Positions 33,432 to 43,350 of a stretch of DNA of 64,000 bases are shown here, one piece after another; positions within the stretch are counted from its first letter, which is position 1, and each line of letters starts with the position of its first letter. Origin of the DNA: Enterobacter cancerogenus (GTDB lineage Bacteria; Pseudomonadota; Gammaproteobacteria; Enterobacterales; Enterobacteriaceae); the NCBI GenBank assembly GCA_000773965.1, contig JRUP01000012.1:1-64000 (forward strand), read 5' to 3'. Position numbers and translations under genes: made by a program. Below the pieces are notes generated by a model. It did no database searches. It was not told the DNA's origin and worked only from the letters and a program-made list of their open reading frames with translations.

Positions 33432-34442
33432 ATGAAACGAGAACTCGCGATTGAATTTTCCCGTGTGACCGAAGCCGCTGCATTAGCGGGCTATCACTGG
33501 TTAGGACGCGGCGATAAAAATGCGGCCGACGGTGCAGCCGTCCACGCTATGCGCATTATGCTCAATACCATTGATATCGACGGTCAGATTGTGATTGGCG
33601 AAGGCGAAATCGACGAAGCGCCGATGCTCTATATCGGTGAAAAAGTCGGTACCGGCCGAGGGGATGCAGTGGATATCGCTGTAGACCCTATCGAAGGCAC
33701 ACGCATGACGGCGATGGGTCAGGCCAACGCACTGGCAGTATTAGCCGTTGGCGATAAAGGCAGCTTCCTGCACGCACCTGATATGTACATGGAAAAACTG
33801 ATTGTCGGGCCTGGCGCGCGCGGTGCTATCGATCTCAACTTGCCGCTCGAAGCCAATCTGAAGAACATCGCCATCGCCCTGGATAAACCGCTCAGCCAGC
33901 TGACCGTATCGATTCTGGCTAAACCGCGTCACGATGTGGTGATTGCTCAGCTTCAGCAGCTCGGCGTGCGTGTGTTTGCCTTCCCGGATGGTGATGTGGC
34001 AGCTTCGATTTTGACCTGCATGCCTGACAGCGAAGTGGATGTACTTTACGGTATCGGCGGTGCGCCAGAAGGTGTGGTGTCCGCTGCAGTGATCCGTGCA
34101 ATGGATGGCGACATGCAGGCGCGCCTATTGGCACGTCACCACGTCAAAGGCGACAGTGAAGAGAACCGTCGTTTGGGCGAGCAGGAGCTGCAACGTTGTG
34201 CTGAAATGGGCATTAAAGCCGGAGAAGTGCTGAAGCTGGAAGAGATGGCGCGTAACGATAATGTGATTTTTGCCGCCACCGGTATCACCACCGGTGACCT
34301 GCTGAAAGGCATTACACGTAAAGGCAACATCGCTACCAGCGAAACCCTGCTGGTGCGCGGTAAATCACGCACCATCCGCCGCATCCAGTCGATCCATTAT
34401 CTGGATCGCAAAGACGCGGCGCTGCATCAGTTTATCCTGTAA
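33432..34442 (+). CDS. glpX: Class II fructose-1,6-bisphosphatase
   Basis: Gluconeogenic phosphatase converting fructose 1,6-bisphosphate to fructose 6-phosphate. At 336 residues it equals E. coli GlpX. It has the lithium-sensitive phosphatase motifs GEGEIDEAPML and VDPIEGTRMT, which bind Mn2+. The start ATG at 33432 was chosen over a longer frame beginning inside glpK, because MKRELAIEFSRVTEAAA matches the family. Its 3' end overlaps convergent emrD by 11 bp. Confidence 0.97.
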   Translation: MKRELAIEFSRVTEAAALAGYHWLGRGDKNAADGAAVHAMRIMLNTIDIDGQIVIGEGEIDEAPMLYIGEKVGTGRGDAVDIAVDPIEGTRMTAMGQANALAVLAVGDKGSFLHAPDMYMEKLIVGPGARGAIDLNLPLEANLKNIAIALDKPLSQLTVSILAKPRHDVVIAQLQQLGVRVFAFPDGDVAASILTCMPDSEVDVLYGIGGAPEGVVSAAVIRAMDGDMQARLLARHHVKGDSEENRRLGEQELQRCAEMGIKAGEVLKLEEMARNDNVIFAATGITTGDLLKGITRKGNIATSETLLVRGKSRTIRRIQSIHYLDRKDAALHQFIL

Positions 34443-35628
34443 TCGCCTGTTTGCCGCTCTCCGGATGACGTGAGAGCGGCCACCAGCACAGCAGCATCAC
34501 CAGCGACGTGACAAACATAAGCATGCCGAGGCTTGACTGATCGTGCTGCGGCAGCAGCGCCGACAGCCAGGCAATTACGCCAGAGCCAAGATTCTGTATG
34601 CCACCAATCAGCGCGCCCGCACTCCCTGCTAACCATGCATACGGCTCCATCGCACCGGATGTTGCCAATGGGAACAGCATCCCGGCCCCAAAGAAGAACA
34701 GTGCGGCAGGCACCAGCAGTGTCCAGATATTCATGATGCCGAACCATGCCGGAATCCACATCAGCAGACCCGCCAGCAAGCAACTGTTCACGCCGTACCA
34801 CATCAGCGTATGCCAGGACTTCTGCTCGCGTCCGGCAAACCACGCACCAAAAAAGGCGGCCGGGATCGGCAGGATAAACAGAATGCTGACGGTGATGCCA
34901 TCCAGACCGAGCACGCCACCCATCAACACGCCACAGCTGGCTTCAAACACTGCGATGCCTGCCAGGGCGCCCACCAGCAGCAGCAGATAGCGGACAAAAT
35001 TCCCATCGCTAAGCAAGGTGGCATAACGGCGCAGAAATGGTGTGGCAGGCGTATCCACGGGACGTGTTTCAGGTAGCCAGCGCGCCATGGAAGCTGTGAC
35101 GCCGACACACAGCAACAGCAGGAAGGCAAAACAAGCGTGCCAGCCAAACAGGTGCGTCAGCAGCGCGCCAATCACCGGTGCCAGCAGCGGGCTCACCAGA
35201 ATTCCCATATTCAGCAGACTATTGGCCTGGCGCAGGGCGATACCGGAATAGAGATCGCGCGGCATAGTGCGCGCCATCACCCCCGCGACGCCAGTACCCA
35301 AACCCTGCACCGCGCTGCCCAGCACCAAAATCTGCAGTGATGGCGCAAACATGGCGATCAATGCCCCCACGGCAAAGATCGTCATACCGATAAGGATCAC
35401 CGGACGACGGCCAAAGCTGTCTGACAACGGACCATAGATCAGTTGTGATCCACCATAGGTCATCAAATAAGCGGCCATGACCTGCTGCATGCTGCCACTG
35501 CGTACGTTCAGGGCTTCGGCCATGTTCGCCATCGCCGGCACATAGATGGTTTGCGCCATCTGTCCGACCGCCACCAGCACGATCAGCATGAATAACAGGA
35601 AGCGGTTTTGTGTTTTATTCTTCAACAT
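34432..35628 (-). CDS. emrD: Multidrug efflux MFS transporter EmrD
   Basis: Proton-driven inner membrane exporter of hydrophobic compounds, 12-helix MFS. It is 398 residues (394 in E. coli), with YGPLSDSFGRRPVIL as the MFS signature between helices 2 and 3 and MARTMPRDLY in the central loop. The start ATG at 35628 (MLKNKTQNRF) fits the family; a longer frame reaches 35763. No strong ribosome-binding site is visible. In E. coli emrD is elsewhere; here it sits between glpX, with an 11-bp 3' overlap, and fpr. Confidence 0.94.
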   Translation of the reverse strand: MLKNKTQNRFLLFMLIVLVAVGQMAQTIYVPAMANMAEALNVRSGSMQQVMAAYLMTYGGSQLIYGPLSDSFGRRPVILIGMTIFAVGALIAMFAPSLQILVLGSAVQGLGTGVAGVMARTMPRDLYSGIALRQANSLLNMGILVSPLLAPVIGALLTHLFGWHACFAFLLLLCVGVTASMARWLPETRPVDTPATPFLRRYATLLSDGNFVRYLLLLVGALAGIAVFEASCGVLMGGVLGLDGITVSILFILPIPAAFFGAWFAGREQKSWHTLMWYGVNSCLLAGLLMWIPAWFGIMNIWTLLVPAALFFFGAGMLFPLATSGAMEPYAWLAGSAGALIGGIQNLGSGVIAWLSALLPQHDQSSLGMLMFVTSLVMLLCWWPLSRHPESGKQAITG

Positions 35629-35795
35629 GGAACAAAATGTCTGCCTGAGAAACAAAATAAAAGCAGCACTAAAAAGGCTGCTGGCGATTAATGGCGGCAA
35701 AAATATCAGGATTGCGTGACAAATCGAGAGGTGAGCGCAAAGCGACTGACGCCGTGGTGTCAAGATTACGTACCGGGTCGTAACCCGACCGCTAC

Positions 35796-35811
35796 AGTTG
35801 ATGTGGAGTGC
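35796..35811 (-). promoter_or_regulatory. Possible SoxS/MarA box upstream of fpr
   Basis: On the minus strand GCAC, 5 nt, then ATCAACT matches the GCAC-N5-RYYAAAY core with one mismatch; the flanking AY is absent. fpr belongs to the SoxRS regulon in E. coli. Weak match, offered on context. Confidence 0.3.
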
Positions 35812-35823
35812 GCATGATTTGTC

Positions 35824-35846
35824 GCTGAGAGCCCTTTACTCTCAGC
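35824..35846. repeat. Hairpin between emrD and fpr
   Basis: GCTGAGAG / CTCTCAGC, 8-bp perfect arms with a 7-nt loop, no T-run on either side. It sits in the divergent control region and could be an operator or an mRNA leader hairpin of fpr. Confidence 0.5.
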
Positions 35847-35917
35847 CGGGCTGGAAATCTGTGAGAGGGCTGACGATGATAGTGACACGCCTGAATAATC
35901 AATAATAAGGAGCGATC

Positions 35918-36664
35918 ATGGCAGAGTGGATCAATGCGGAAGTGAAAGAAGTGAAAAACTGGACCGATGCACTGTTCAGCCTGCGCGTTAACGCGCCGAT
36001 TGATACCTTTACCGCCGGGCAGTTTGCCAAGCTGGCGCTGGAAATTGATGGTGAACGCGTGCAACGCGCCTATTCATATGTGAATGCACCGCGCGATCCC
36101 TCACTGGAGTTCTATCTGGTCACGGTGCCAGAGGGTAAGCTCAGTCCACGTTTGCAGGCATTGCAGCCTGGCGATCAGGTGATGGTGACCAAAGAAGCCG
36201 CCGGATTCTTTGTACTCGATGAAATTCCCGACTGCAGCACGCTTTGGATGCTGGCCACTGGCACGGCGATCGGTCCTTATTTATCGATTCTGCAACAGGG
36301 CGAAGATCTGGAACGCTTTGATAACATTGTGCTGGTGCATGCGGCACGTTTCGCCGATGACCTGAGCTTCCTGCCGTTGATGCAGAAGCTGCAACAGCGT
36401 TATCAGGGCAAATTGCACGTTCAGACGGTGGTGAGTCGCGAAGAGATCGCCGGTTCACTGCACGGTCGTGTACCGCAGCTCATTGAGAGCGGTGAACTTG
36501 AACGTGCGGTGGGTTTGTCGATGACCGCTGACACCAGCCACGTGATGCTGTGTGGTAACCCGCAAATGGTGCGCGATACCCAGCAATTGCTGAAAGATAC
36601 GCGTGAGATGCGCAAACATTTCAAACGCAAACCCGGCCATATGACCAGCGAGCATTACTGGTAA
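35918..36664 (+). CDS. fpr: Ferredoxin/flavodoxin-NADP+ reductase
   Basis: FAD enzyme that passes electrons from NADPH to flavodoxin or ferredoxin, supporting Fe-S repair, methionine synthase and radical SAM enzymes. At 248 residues it equals E. coli Fpr. The FAD-binding barrel carries RAYSYVNAP and the NADP domain carries ATGTAIGPYLS. It ends EHYW, with a C-terminal aromatic tail typical of this subclass. GGAG precedes the ATG. A possible SoxS site and a hairpin lie in the 289-bp region shared with emrD. Confidence 0.97.
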   Translation: MAEWINAEVKEVKNWTDALFSLRVNAPIDTFTAGQFAKLALEIDGERVQRAYSYVNAPRDPSLEFYLVTVPEGKLSPRLQALQPGDQVMVTKEAAGFFVLDEIPDCSTLWMLATGTAIGPYLSILQQGEDLERFDNIVLVHAARFADDLSFLPLMQKLQQRYQGKLHVQTVVSREEIAGSLHGRVPQLIESGELERAVGLSMTADTSHVMLCGNPQMVRDTQQLLKDTREMRKHFKRKPGHMTSEHYW

Positions 36665-36770
36665 TCCATGCGGTGTGAAGAATGTCAGACTTTTCCCAGT
36701 GCGGGTTTTGACTTTGGTCGGTAAAAACCGTTCTAATCGTGGGCTAAGTGAATGATTTAGGGCCGAAGCA

Positions 36771-37361
36771 ATGAAGAACCTGCCAGTCGCGCTGCTCTTG
36801 AGCGTCGCGCTGACATTTCCCGCCTGGGCGGAGGATGCGACACCGCAGGATCGAAGCGATCACCTGCCTGCCGCCCCTTATCTATTGGCAGGTGCCCCCA
36901 CCTTCGATATGACAATCGCGCAGTTCCGCGAGAAGTACAACGCAACGAATCCGGACCTGCCGTTGCAGGAATATCGTGCGATTGATAATCGAGACGATAA
37001 AAGCAACCTGACGCGCGCCGCCAGCAAGATCAATGAAACACTCTATGCTTCTACCGCGCTGGAGCAGGGCACCGGAAAAATCAAAACGCTGCAAATTACC
37101 TGGCTACCGGTTCCCGGCCCGGATATGAAAGCCGCGCAGGCACGTGCGATGGATTACATGACAGCATTATTGCGATTTTTTGTCCCAGGTTTATCGCCTG
37201 CAGATGGACGCAAAAAGCTTGATGCACTGCTCAGCGCAGGCAAAGGCGCACGCTATTTTGCCAGTACTGAAGGCGCATTGCGTTTTGTGGTCGCGGATAA
37301 CGGTGACAAGGGATTAACCTTCGCGGTTGAGCCGATAAAACTGGCGCTCGCGACCCCTTGA
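36771..37361 (+). CDS. yiiQ: DUF1454 periplasmic protein YiiQ
   Basis: Uncharacterised 196-residue exported protein. It has a clear signal peptide (LLLSVALTFPAWA, cleavage before EDATP). The mature part carries the family motifs QFREKYNATNPDLPL and ASKINETLYASTALE. It matches E. coli YiiQ (about 199 residues), which also lies between fpr and tpiA. E. coli has yiiR between fpr and yiiQ; it is missing here. Function unknown. Confidence 0.88.
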   Translation: MKNLPVALLLSVALTFPAWAEDATPQDRSDHLPAAPYLLAGAPTFDMTIAQFREKYNATNPDLPLQEYRAIDNRDDKSNLTRAASKINETLYASTALEQGTGKIKTLQITWLPVPGPDMKAAQARAMDYMTALLRFFVPGLSPADGRKKLDALLSAGKGARYFASTEGALRFVVADNGDKGLTFAVEPIKLALATP

Positions 37362-37481
37362 TCACCGCGGCAAAAATGACGAAAAGCAAAGCCAGCGACA
37401 CGTTTGATCTCTATACTGTCTGGCAGACATCGCTGCCCGATGGCAGCGCTATTTCATGAATCGCGTTATGCGGAGGAAAGA

Positions 37482-38249
37482 ATGCGACATCCACTGGTTA
37501 TGGGTAACTGGAAACTGAATGGCAGCAAGCACATGGCAGGCGAGCTGATTGAAGGTCTGCGCAAAGAGCTGTCTGGTGTTGAAGGTTGTGGCGTAGCAAT
37601 TGCTCCACCCACTCTCTATCTTGACCTGGCAAAACACGCCGTCTCCGGCAGCCACATTGCACTGGGTGCACAGAACGTTGACGTTAACCTGTCTGGCGCA
37701 TTCACCGGTGAAACCTCCGCAGAAATGCTGAAAGATGTCGGCGCGAAATACATCATCATCGGCCACTCTGAGCGTCGTACTTACCACAAAGAAAGCGACG
37801 AGTTCATCGCGAAGAAATTTGCTGTGCTGAAAGCAGCCGGCCTGGTACCAGTACTGTGCATCGGTGAAACTGAAGCAGAGAACGAAGCGGGCAAGACTGA
37901 AGAAGTGTGCGCACGTCAGATCGACGCCGTGCTGGAAACTCAAGGTGCTGCTGCGTTCGAAGGCGTGGTTATCGCTTATGAGCCAGTCTGGGCGATCGGT
38001 ACCGGCAAATCCGCTACACCTGCGCAGGCCCAGGCCGTGCACAAATTCATTCGTGACCATATCGCGAAGAAAGATGCGGCGATTGCTCAGCAGGTTATCA
38101 TTCAGTACGGCGGTTCTGTTAACGACAAAAATGCCGCAGAACTGTTCACCCAGCCAGATATCGATGGCGCGCTGGTTGGCGGTGCTTCACTGAAAGCCGA
38201 TGCGTTCGCAGTGATCGTGAAAGCAGCTGCAGCAGCGAAAAACGCCTAA
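37482..38249 (+). CDS. tpiA: Triosephosphate isomerase
   Basis: Interconverts dihydroxyacetone phosphate and glyceraldehyde 3-phosphate in glycolysis. The 255-residue TIM barrel equals the E. coli length. It has the N-terminal MGNWKLNGS with the substrate-binding Lys, the electrophilic His in IGHSERR, and catalytic Glu167 in [14 protein letters not shown] (flexible loop 6). A longer frame reaches 37404, but GGAGG precedes the ATG at 37482. A strong terminator follows. Confidence 0.98.
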   Translation: MRHPLVMGNWKLNGSKHMAGELIEGLRKELSGVEGCGVAIAPPTLYLDLAKHAVSGSHIALGAQNVDVNLSGAFTGETSAEMLKDVGAKYIIIGHSERRTYHKESDEFIAKKFAVLKAAGLVPVLCIGETEAENEAGKTEEVCARQIDAVLETQGAAAFEGVVIAYEPVWAIGTGKSATPAQAQAVHKFIRDHIAKKDAAIAQQVIIQYGGSVNDKNAAELFTQPDIDGALVGGASLKADAFAVIVKAAAAAKNA

Positions 38250-38268
38250 GTTTTTAGGTGTTGAACAA

Positions 38269-38292
38269 GGCGGCTGATGAGCCGCCTTTTTT
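38269..38292 (+). terminator. tpiA terminator
   Basis: GGCGGCT / AGCCGCC with a GATG loop, then TTTTTT. Confidence 0.92.
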
Positions 38293-38388
38293 GTTGCCAG
38301 AGATTCGTACTGATTTGCGCTAAGACATGTGGCTTATACGCTGAGCCTCAACACCCGGCCCCCTGAAGCTGTAAGTTTAAAGCCATGA

Positions 38389-39147
38389 TTAATGGTTCAA
38401 AATCTGGCATTGATGATCCTGTAATTCCTCCGCAGAACCACTGTTTAGCATCAGCCAATTGCGTTCCAACGCCAGCAACGCTAAGCGCCCATCCGGCAAT
38501 TCCGCCAGTGCCATCCCATATTTTCCCATCTCGCTGCGCGCATTAGGCACTTCAGTCGCCAGACGAATAAAGACACTTTGCTGCGCCAGTTCAGCCGTCG
38601 ACAGTGTGCGAATCAAATAGCGATGTTTGCGCAGCGTGGCTGGCTGCCACTGTTCGTTGAGCTTAGGGCTTAACGCATCAAGCCGCTGGCGCACATCAGG
38701 ACGCAGACAGGAGATGTGGATGTGCAGTTGATTCTGTGTACGGCCATACTGCGCATTAATCGCCAGCGACAGCGCGCTATCAGCAATCGGTGCACCGCGT
38801 TTTTTGGCCAACAGACTGCGCTGCAGCCAGGCGGCGGCAAACAGATTGGGCGTGGTGGGTTCGAGAATAATCGGGCTTTCCATGCCAGTGATTTTTTCGA
38901 TCGGCATCAGTAAATACTGCAGTGGACCGTTGAGGTCTTTCAGCGTGACATACCCCCGTGCCGTATTCACTTGCTGACAAGGGGCGGGATTGCCACTCTT
39001 CGCCAGATTGGGCACGCACTTTTCACTGATGATCTGCCAGAGGGCATTGGAGTTTTTCTGGAAATGGAAGGCGCTGACGATCAGTCCGACAATCAGCACC
39101 AGCAGTAAAACGGTTAGCAACTTCAGGGTGCGACGACTTCCCTGCAT
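38389..39147 (-). CDS. cdh: CDP-diacylglycerol pyrophosphatase
   Basis: Membrane-anchored hydrolase that splits CDP-diacylglycerol into CMP and phosphatidic acid. The 252 residues (251 in E. coli) begin with a basic segment and one N-terminal membrane anchor (LLTVLLLVLIVGLIVSAF). A globular domain with the HIT-like catalytic motif LHIHISCLRPDV follows, together with LKDLNGPLQYLLMP and a C-terminal EELQDHQCQIL. The start at 39147 has AGAGGA upstream and is preferred over ATGs at 39180 and 39207. It lies on the opposite strand to tpiA and downstream of sbp. Confidence 0.93.
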   Translation of the reverse strand: MQGSRRTLKLLTVLLLVLIVGLIVSAFHFQKNSNALWQIISEKCVPNLAKSGNPAPCQQVNTARGYVTLKDLNGPLQYLLMPIEKITGMESPIILEPTTPNLFAAAWLQRSLLAKKRGAPIADSALSLAINAQYGRTQNQLHIHISCLRPDVRQRLDALSPKLNEQWQPATLRKHRYLIRTLSTAELAQQSVFIRLATEVPNARSEMGKYGMALAELPDGRLALLALERNWLMLNSGSAEELQDHQCQILNH

Positions 39148-39277
39148 GGCCGAATTCCTCTGTTCATCACCTGCCAGCATCCTCGCCTGCCGTCTGGGCA
39201 ATGTCACGGACTTTTACTGCTCTGTAATGCAAAACGGCCAGCATCAGGCTGACCGTTTCAGTTTGATGCGATGACAA

Positions 39278-40267
39278 TTACGGTTTCATGACCTGATCGT
39301 AACTACCACCATCGGCGAAGTGTGCTTTCTGCGCTTGCGTCCAGCCACCGAACTTGCTGTCGATAGTGAACAGTTTCACCGGCGCAAAGGTGCTGGCAAA
39401 CTTTTTCGCGACTTCAGGATCGCGTGGACGATAAAAGTTTTCCGCTGCGATGGTCTGGCCTTCTGGTGAGTAGAGATACTTCAGGTAATCTTCGGCAACT
39501 TTACGCGTGCCCTGCTCATCCACCACCTTATCGACCACCGAAACGGTTGGTTCTGCCAGAATCGATTCGCTTGGCGTGACGATTTCGAACTTGTCTTTAC
39601 CCAGCTTGTTCACTGCCAGATACGCTTCGTTTTCCCAGGCAATCAGCACATCGCCGATGCCACGTTCTACGAAGGTGTTGGTCGCGCCACGTGCACCCGA
39701 ATCCTGCACTTCTACGTTCTTGAACAGCGCCTTCACATACGCCAGCGCTTTGGCCTGGTCACCGTTGTTTTGATCCAGTGCCCAGCCCCATGCGGCCAGA
39801 TAGTTCCAGCGTGCGCCACCTGAGGTTTTCGGGTTCGGGGTGATCACCGATACGCCGGGTTTAATTAAATCGTTCCAGTCATGAATGCCCTTCGGGTTGC
39901 CCTTACGGACCAGGAACACGATGGTGGAAGTATAAGGGGCGGAGTTGTCTGGCAGGCGCTTAATCCAGTTTTTATCGATCCGTCCACGGTCAGCAATAGC
40001 ATCCACGTCAGATTGCAGCGCCAGGGTCACGACATCAGCACGAATGCCGTTGATCACAGAGGTCGCCTGCTTCCCTGAACCGCCATGAGACTGACGGATC
40101 ACCACATTGTCGCCCGTTTCCTGCTTGTAGTGTGCGCTAAACGCTTTGTTGTACTGCTCATACAGCTCACGCGTTGGATCGTAAGAAACGTTTAACAGCT
40201 GGATATCCTTTGCCAAAACACTGGTGGAAGCCAGTAACAGGGTGACACCAATACTCCACTTGTTCAT
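39278..40267 (-). CDS. sbp: Periplasmic sulfate-binding protein
   Basis: Binds sulfate or thiosulfate for the CysTWA ABC importer. At 329 residues it equals E. coli Sbp. The signal peptide is [14 protein letters not shown] and the mature protein starts [25 protein letters not shown] and [12 protein letters not shown] are the anion-binding loops of this family. The gene is alone between cdh and pfkA, as in E. coli; the transport subunits are not in the window. Regulation by CysB is expected but no site was identified. Confidence 0.97.
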   Translation of the reverse strand: MNKWSIGVTLLLASTSVLAKDIQLLNVSYDPTRELYEQYNKAFSAHYKQETGDNVVIRQSHGGSGKQATSVINGIRADVVTLALQSDVDAIADRGRIDKNWIKRLPDNSAPYTSTIVFLVRKGNPKGIHDWNDLIKPGVSVITPNPKTSGGARWNYLAAWGWALDQNNGDQAKALAYVKALFKNVEVQDSGARGATNTFVERGIGDVLIAWENEAYLAVNKLGKDKFEIVTPSESILAEPTVSVVDKVVDEQGTRKVAEDYLKYLYSPEGQTIAAENFYRPRDPEVAKKFASTFAPVKLFTIDSKFGGWTQAQKAHFADGGSYDQVMKP

Positions 40268-40373
40268 TGCTTGCTCTCCCGAGGTCGTTATAGAACAAGA
40301 CTGACATAAACCAATTCAATGATTAAAGAATTAAAAATAAGTGGTTATAACTGGAGAGAATATAAGTGGGAAT

Positions 40374-40401
40374 AAAAAAGGGCACGGTGGAGGCCGCGCC
40401 C
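40374..40401 (-). terminator. pfkA terminator
   Basis: On the minus strand GGGCGCGG / CCGTGCCC form a stem with one internal mismatch, followed by TTTTTT (40374-40379). Confidence 0.88.
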
Positions 40402-40414
40402 TGATTCAGTTTGA

Positions 40415-41377
40415 TTAGTAGAGTTTTTTCGCCGTATCCAGCCAGTCGCGCTTGAATGGGCGCTTCATGTTTTCAATCGCGTCAATGATGTCGTGATGCA
40501 CCATCTTCTCATTCTGAATACCGACACAACGTCCGCCGTAGCCCTGCAACAGCAGTTCGATGGAGTAGGCACCCATGCGTGAAGCCAGAATACGGTCGTA
40601 AGCACATGGCGCACCGCCACGCTGAATATGCCCAAGCACAGTTGCACGTGTTTCGCGTTTGGTTTCTGCTTCGATGTAATGCGCCAAATCGTCGATATCA
40701 CAGATGTGTTCGGTAATGGCCACAATGGCATGTTTTTTACCTTTGGCGATACCCGCTTTGATCTCTTCGACCAGTTCTTCACGGGTATAAGGAATTTCCG
40801 GCAGCACGATAAATTCACAACCACCGGCGATGGAAGCAGCCAGAGTCAGATCGCCGCAGTAACGACCCATCACTTCCACGATGGAAATGCGCTGATGCGA
40901 AGAGGAGGTGTCGCGCAGACGGTCAATCGCTTCAACCACGGTTTCCAGCGCCGTGAAGTAACCGATGGTGTAATCGGTACCGGCAACGTCATTATCGATG
41001 GTGCCTGGCAGACCAATGCACGGGAAACCCATTTCCGTCAGACGTTTGGCACCCATGTAGGAACCGTCACCGCCGATGACCACCAGCGCGTCAATGCCGC
41101 GCTTCTTCATGTTCTCAATGGCAACCTGACGAACTTCCTCATTACGGAAATCCGGGAAGCGCGCAGAACCGAGGAAAGTGCCGCCACGGTTGATCATGTC
41201 GGACACGCTGTAACGGTCGAGGTTGATCATACGGTCTTCATACAATCCCAGATAGCCGTCGTAGATACCAAAAACTTCAAGGCCTTCACTCAGCGCGGAA
41301 CGGACAACTCCGCGGATGGCTGCGTTCATGCCTGGGGCGTCACCGCCGCTGGTCAGTACTCCGATTTTTTTGATCAT
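40415..41377 (-). CDS. pfkA: 6-Phosphofructokinase I
   Basis: ATP-dependent phosphorylation of fructose 6-phosphate, allosterically activated by ADP and inhibited by PEP. At 320 residues it equals E. coli PfkA. It has [16 protein letters not shown] (ATP), [10 protein letters not shown], and catalytic [17 protein letters not shown] with Asp127. The ATG at 41377 with GAGG upstream gives MIKKIGVL and is preferred to an in-frame start seven codons earlier. It is flanked by sbp and fieF as in E. coli. Confidence 0.98.
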   Translation of the reverse strand: MIKKIGVLTSGGDAPGMNAAIRGVVRSALSEGLEVFGIYDGYLGLYEDRMINLDRYSVSDMINRGGTFLGSARFPDFRNEEVRQVAIENMKKRGIDALVVIGGDGSYMGAKRLTEMGFPCIGLPGTIDNDVAGTDYTIGYFTALETVVEAIDRLRDTSSSHQRISIVEVMGRYCGDLTLAASIAGGCEFIVLPEIPYTREELVEEIKAGIAKGKKHAIVAITEHICDIDDLAHYIEAETKRETRATVLGHIQRGGAPCAYDRILASRMGAYSIELLLQGYGGRCVGIQNEKMVHHDIIDAIENMKRPFKRDWLDTAKKLY

Positions 41378-41584
41378 GACAACCTCTGGATTGTTCAAAA
41401 CTAAGGATTATTCCTGCCTGCCGACCGGTGTAAACCCGCTCACGATCGTGCGGCTTAATAGTTGCAGATAGTATATCAAAGGCTTGATGCTGAATTGATT
41501 CAGGTCAGACAAGTTTTCGCTATTTTTTTACAGAGTTGTTAGCGTTACGTCATTTTTATAACGCAACGCCATGATATTTAAACG

Positions 41585-42487
41585 CTAAAACTGGAAAAAG
41601 CCTTGCTGATTTTCAGGCACCACCGAACAGGGATCCTGATGGATGATAACATCCGAACCGGGAAACTTAAGCCGGAGTGCTTGCTCGATCTGATCCGCTA
41701 CCTGATGCGCCTGCACCAGCGGCAGGTGGTCATCCATTTCCAGATGAAGCTGGATAAAACGGGTTGGCCCGGATTGACGCGTACGCAGTGCATGGGCACC
41801 GCGCACACCTGGCCAGTCGCTAACCAAATCGATAATCGCCTGCTTCTCTTCTTCCGGCAATGCGCGGTCCAGCAAAGATTGCACCGCTTCATAACCCATG
41901 CGCAAAGCGTTATAGAGGATGTACACCCCAATCCCCAGCGCAAAGAGCGCATCTGCCCGGACAAAACCATAGCTGCTTAACACCAAAGCCACCAGGATCG
42001 CGCCGTTCATCACCACGTCAGATTGATAGTGCAGCATATCCGCACGTATCGCCTGGCTGCGTGTCCGACGCACCACCCAGCGCTGGAAAGTCACCAGTAA
42101 CAGGGTGGACAAAAGGGCGACCACAGTGACGACGATACCGACCAGCGGCGCACGTAATATATTGGGTGAGGCCAGATGCTGAATACCCGTGAGAAATAAA
42201 AACAGTGCCGAGCCGGAAATAAACATGCTTTGTGCCAGTGCGGCAAGCGACTCCGCTTTACCGTGGCCGAAGGTGTGATCAGCGTCCGCAGGCTGGAGTG
42301 AATAGCGCACCACCAGTAAATTGGTGAGCGATGCAGCGATATCCACCAGTGAATCGACCAGGGCGGCCAACATACTGACTGAGCCAGTCAGCCACCAGGC
42401 AAAAATTTTCACGATCAACAGTAATGTCGCCAGCGTCGTTGCCGCCAGCGCCGCGCGGTTGACGAGTTTCGCGTAGGAGGGATCCAT
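41585..42487 (-). CDS. fieF: Cation (Fe2+/Zn2+) diffusion facilitator FieF
   Basis: Proton-driven efflux of ferrous iron and zinc across the inner membrane (YiiP type). At 300 residues it equals E. coli FieF. Six membrane helices carry the intramembrane metal site Asp45, Asp49 (VDSLVDI), His153 and Asp157 (HYQSD), all at E. coli positions. A C-terminal cytoplasmic domain with [12 protein letters not shown] binds further zinc. ATG at 42487 has GAGG upstream and is chosen over the ATG four codons earlier. It lies next to cpxP as in E. coli. Confidence 0.97.
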   Translation of the reverse strand: MDPSYAKLVNRAALAATTLATLLLIVKIFAWWLTGSVSMLAALVDSLVDIAASLTNLLVVRYSLQPADADHTFGHGKAESLAALAQSMFISGSALFLFLTGIQHLASPNILRAPLVGIVVTVVALLSTLLLVTFQRWVVRRTRSQAIRADMLHYQSDVVMNGAILVALVLSSYGFVRADALFALGIGVYILYNALRMGYEAVQSLLDRALPEEEKQAIIDLVSDWPGVRGAHALRTRQSGPTRFIQLHLEMDDHLPLVQAHQVADQIEQALRLKFPGSDVIIHQDPCSVVPENQQGFFQF

Positions 42488-42616
42488 GCCATGCCTCATA
42501 GAAGCGTCTGCTCAGCGCAACGCCTTTAGTCACATAATGGCTCAAGTTTATCATCGGCAAGCGTAAGCTGCGTGAATTGAATATTAAGGTGATGATGCAG
42601 CACAGGATTGGCAGAT

Positions 42617-42674
42617 AAAAAAAACCCCCGCATCATGCGGGGGAAGACAGGGATGGTGTCTATGGCAAGGAAAA
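42617..42674 (-). ncRNA. cpxQ: CpxQ small RNA in the cpxP 3' UTR
   Basis: On the minus strand the cpxP 3' end reads TTTTCCTTGCCATAGACACC, then CATCCCTGTCTT, then the terminator stem CCCCCGCAT / ATGCGGGGG with eight T residues. This is the CpxQ sequence of E. coli and Salmonella, 58 nt long, conserved at nearly every base outside the terminator loop. CpxQ is released from cpxP mRNA by RNase E and, with Hfq, represses envelope protein mRNAs during Cpx stress. The terminator (42617-42643) ends both cpxP and CpxQ. Confidence 0.93.
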
Positions 42675-42687
42675 CAGGGATACTATG

Positions 42688-43200
42688 TTACTGGTTACTG
42701 CTGGTACTACTCACTGCATGCAGCGGTGATGATGGCTGCAATCCTGAGAGCTGACGCATATCATTAAGTCGCCGCTCATAATTCTTCTGCAATGTCGCTT
42801 GCTGTGCAGGCGTTAGCAGGTGATACATCTGGTTGCGAACCCGAGCCATCTCAACTTGCAGTTCTATCTGCGCGCGGGCTTGTTTCTCTGCCTGCTGTCG
42901 GATAGCCGATTCGTTAAATTTGTCTGCAATGACAAGGTCATGCATAGTTTCAATATCCTGAACGCTCATAGCCGGGCGCTCATGTCGTGCTTGCTGCATC
43001 AGGTCTCGCATCTGTTGCCGCTGTTGTTCAGTCAGCTCAATGCCATCGAACATGTGGCTTTGCGGATTTTGCGTCATACTGCCTGTCGTCAATCCGCCGT
43101 TATGATGCATCTCGTCAATCGTCGTCGTGTCTGCTGCTTCTGCGCTGGCGTGACTGAGAACCATCGCTGAGGCAATGACGACGGCGGTTAAGTAGCGCAT
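42688..43200 (-). CDS. cpxP: Periplasmic Cpx-pathway inhibitor/adaptor CpxP
   Basis: Periplasmic dimer that inhibits CpxA and delivers misfolded pilins to DegP. It has 170 residues (166 in E. coli). The signal peptide ends near SAEAA, and the mature protein has the two LTxxQ motifs (ELTEQQRQQMRDLMQQARHE and LLTPAQQATLQ) and RVRNQMY-like helices. It is divergent from cpxRA with a perfect CpxR box in between, and its 3' UTR encodes CpxQ. Confidence 0.96.
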   Translation of the reverse strand: MRYLTAVVIASAMVLSHASAEAADTTTIDEMHHNGGLTTGSMTQNPQSHMFDGIELTEQQRQQMRDLMQQARHERPAMSVQDIETMHDLVIADKFNESAIRQQAEKQARAQIELQVEMARVRNQMYHLLTPAQQATLQKNYERRLNDMRQLSGLQPSSPLHAVSSTSSNQ

Positions 43201-43280
43201 CGTTTACTCCCAGTTCGTTCCGTTTTGCGATTCAACGAGAGCTAGTGTACGGCGATAGCTGCAAACATCCGTCAGGGGGT

Positions 43281-43295
43281 GTAAAACTACGTAAA
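43281..43295. promoter_or_regulatory. CpxR box between cpxP and cpxR
   Basis: GTAAAACTACGTAAA is a perfect GTAAA-N5-GTAAA CpxR site, placed between the divergent cpxP and cpxRA starts. It should mediate strong activation of cpxP and autoactivation of cpxRA. Confidence 0.93.
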
Positions 43296-43350
43296 GCGTT
43301 GGATTGCAAGTCAAGGAACACGGTATTTTGCCTGCGGAGGGCAACAAAAA

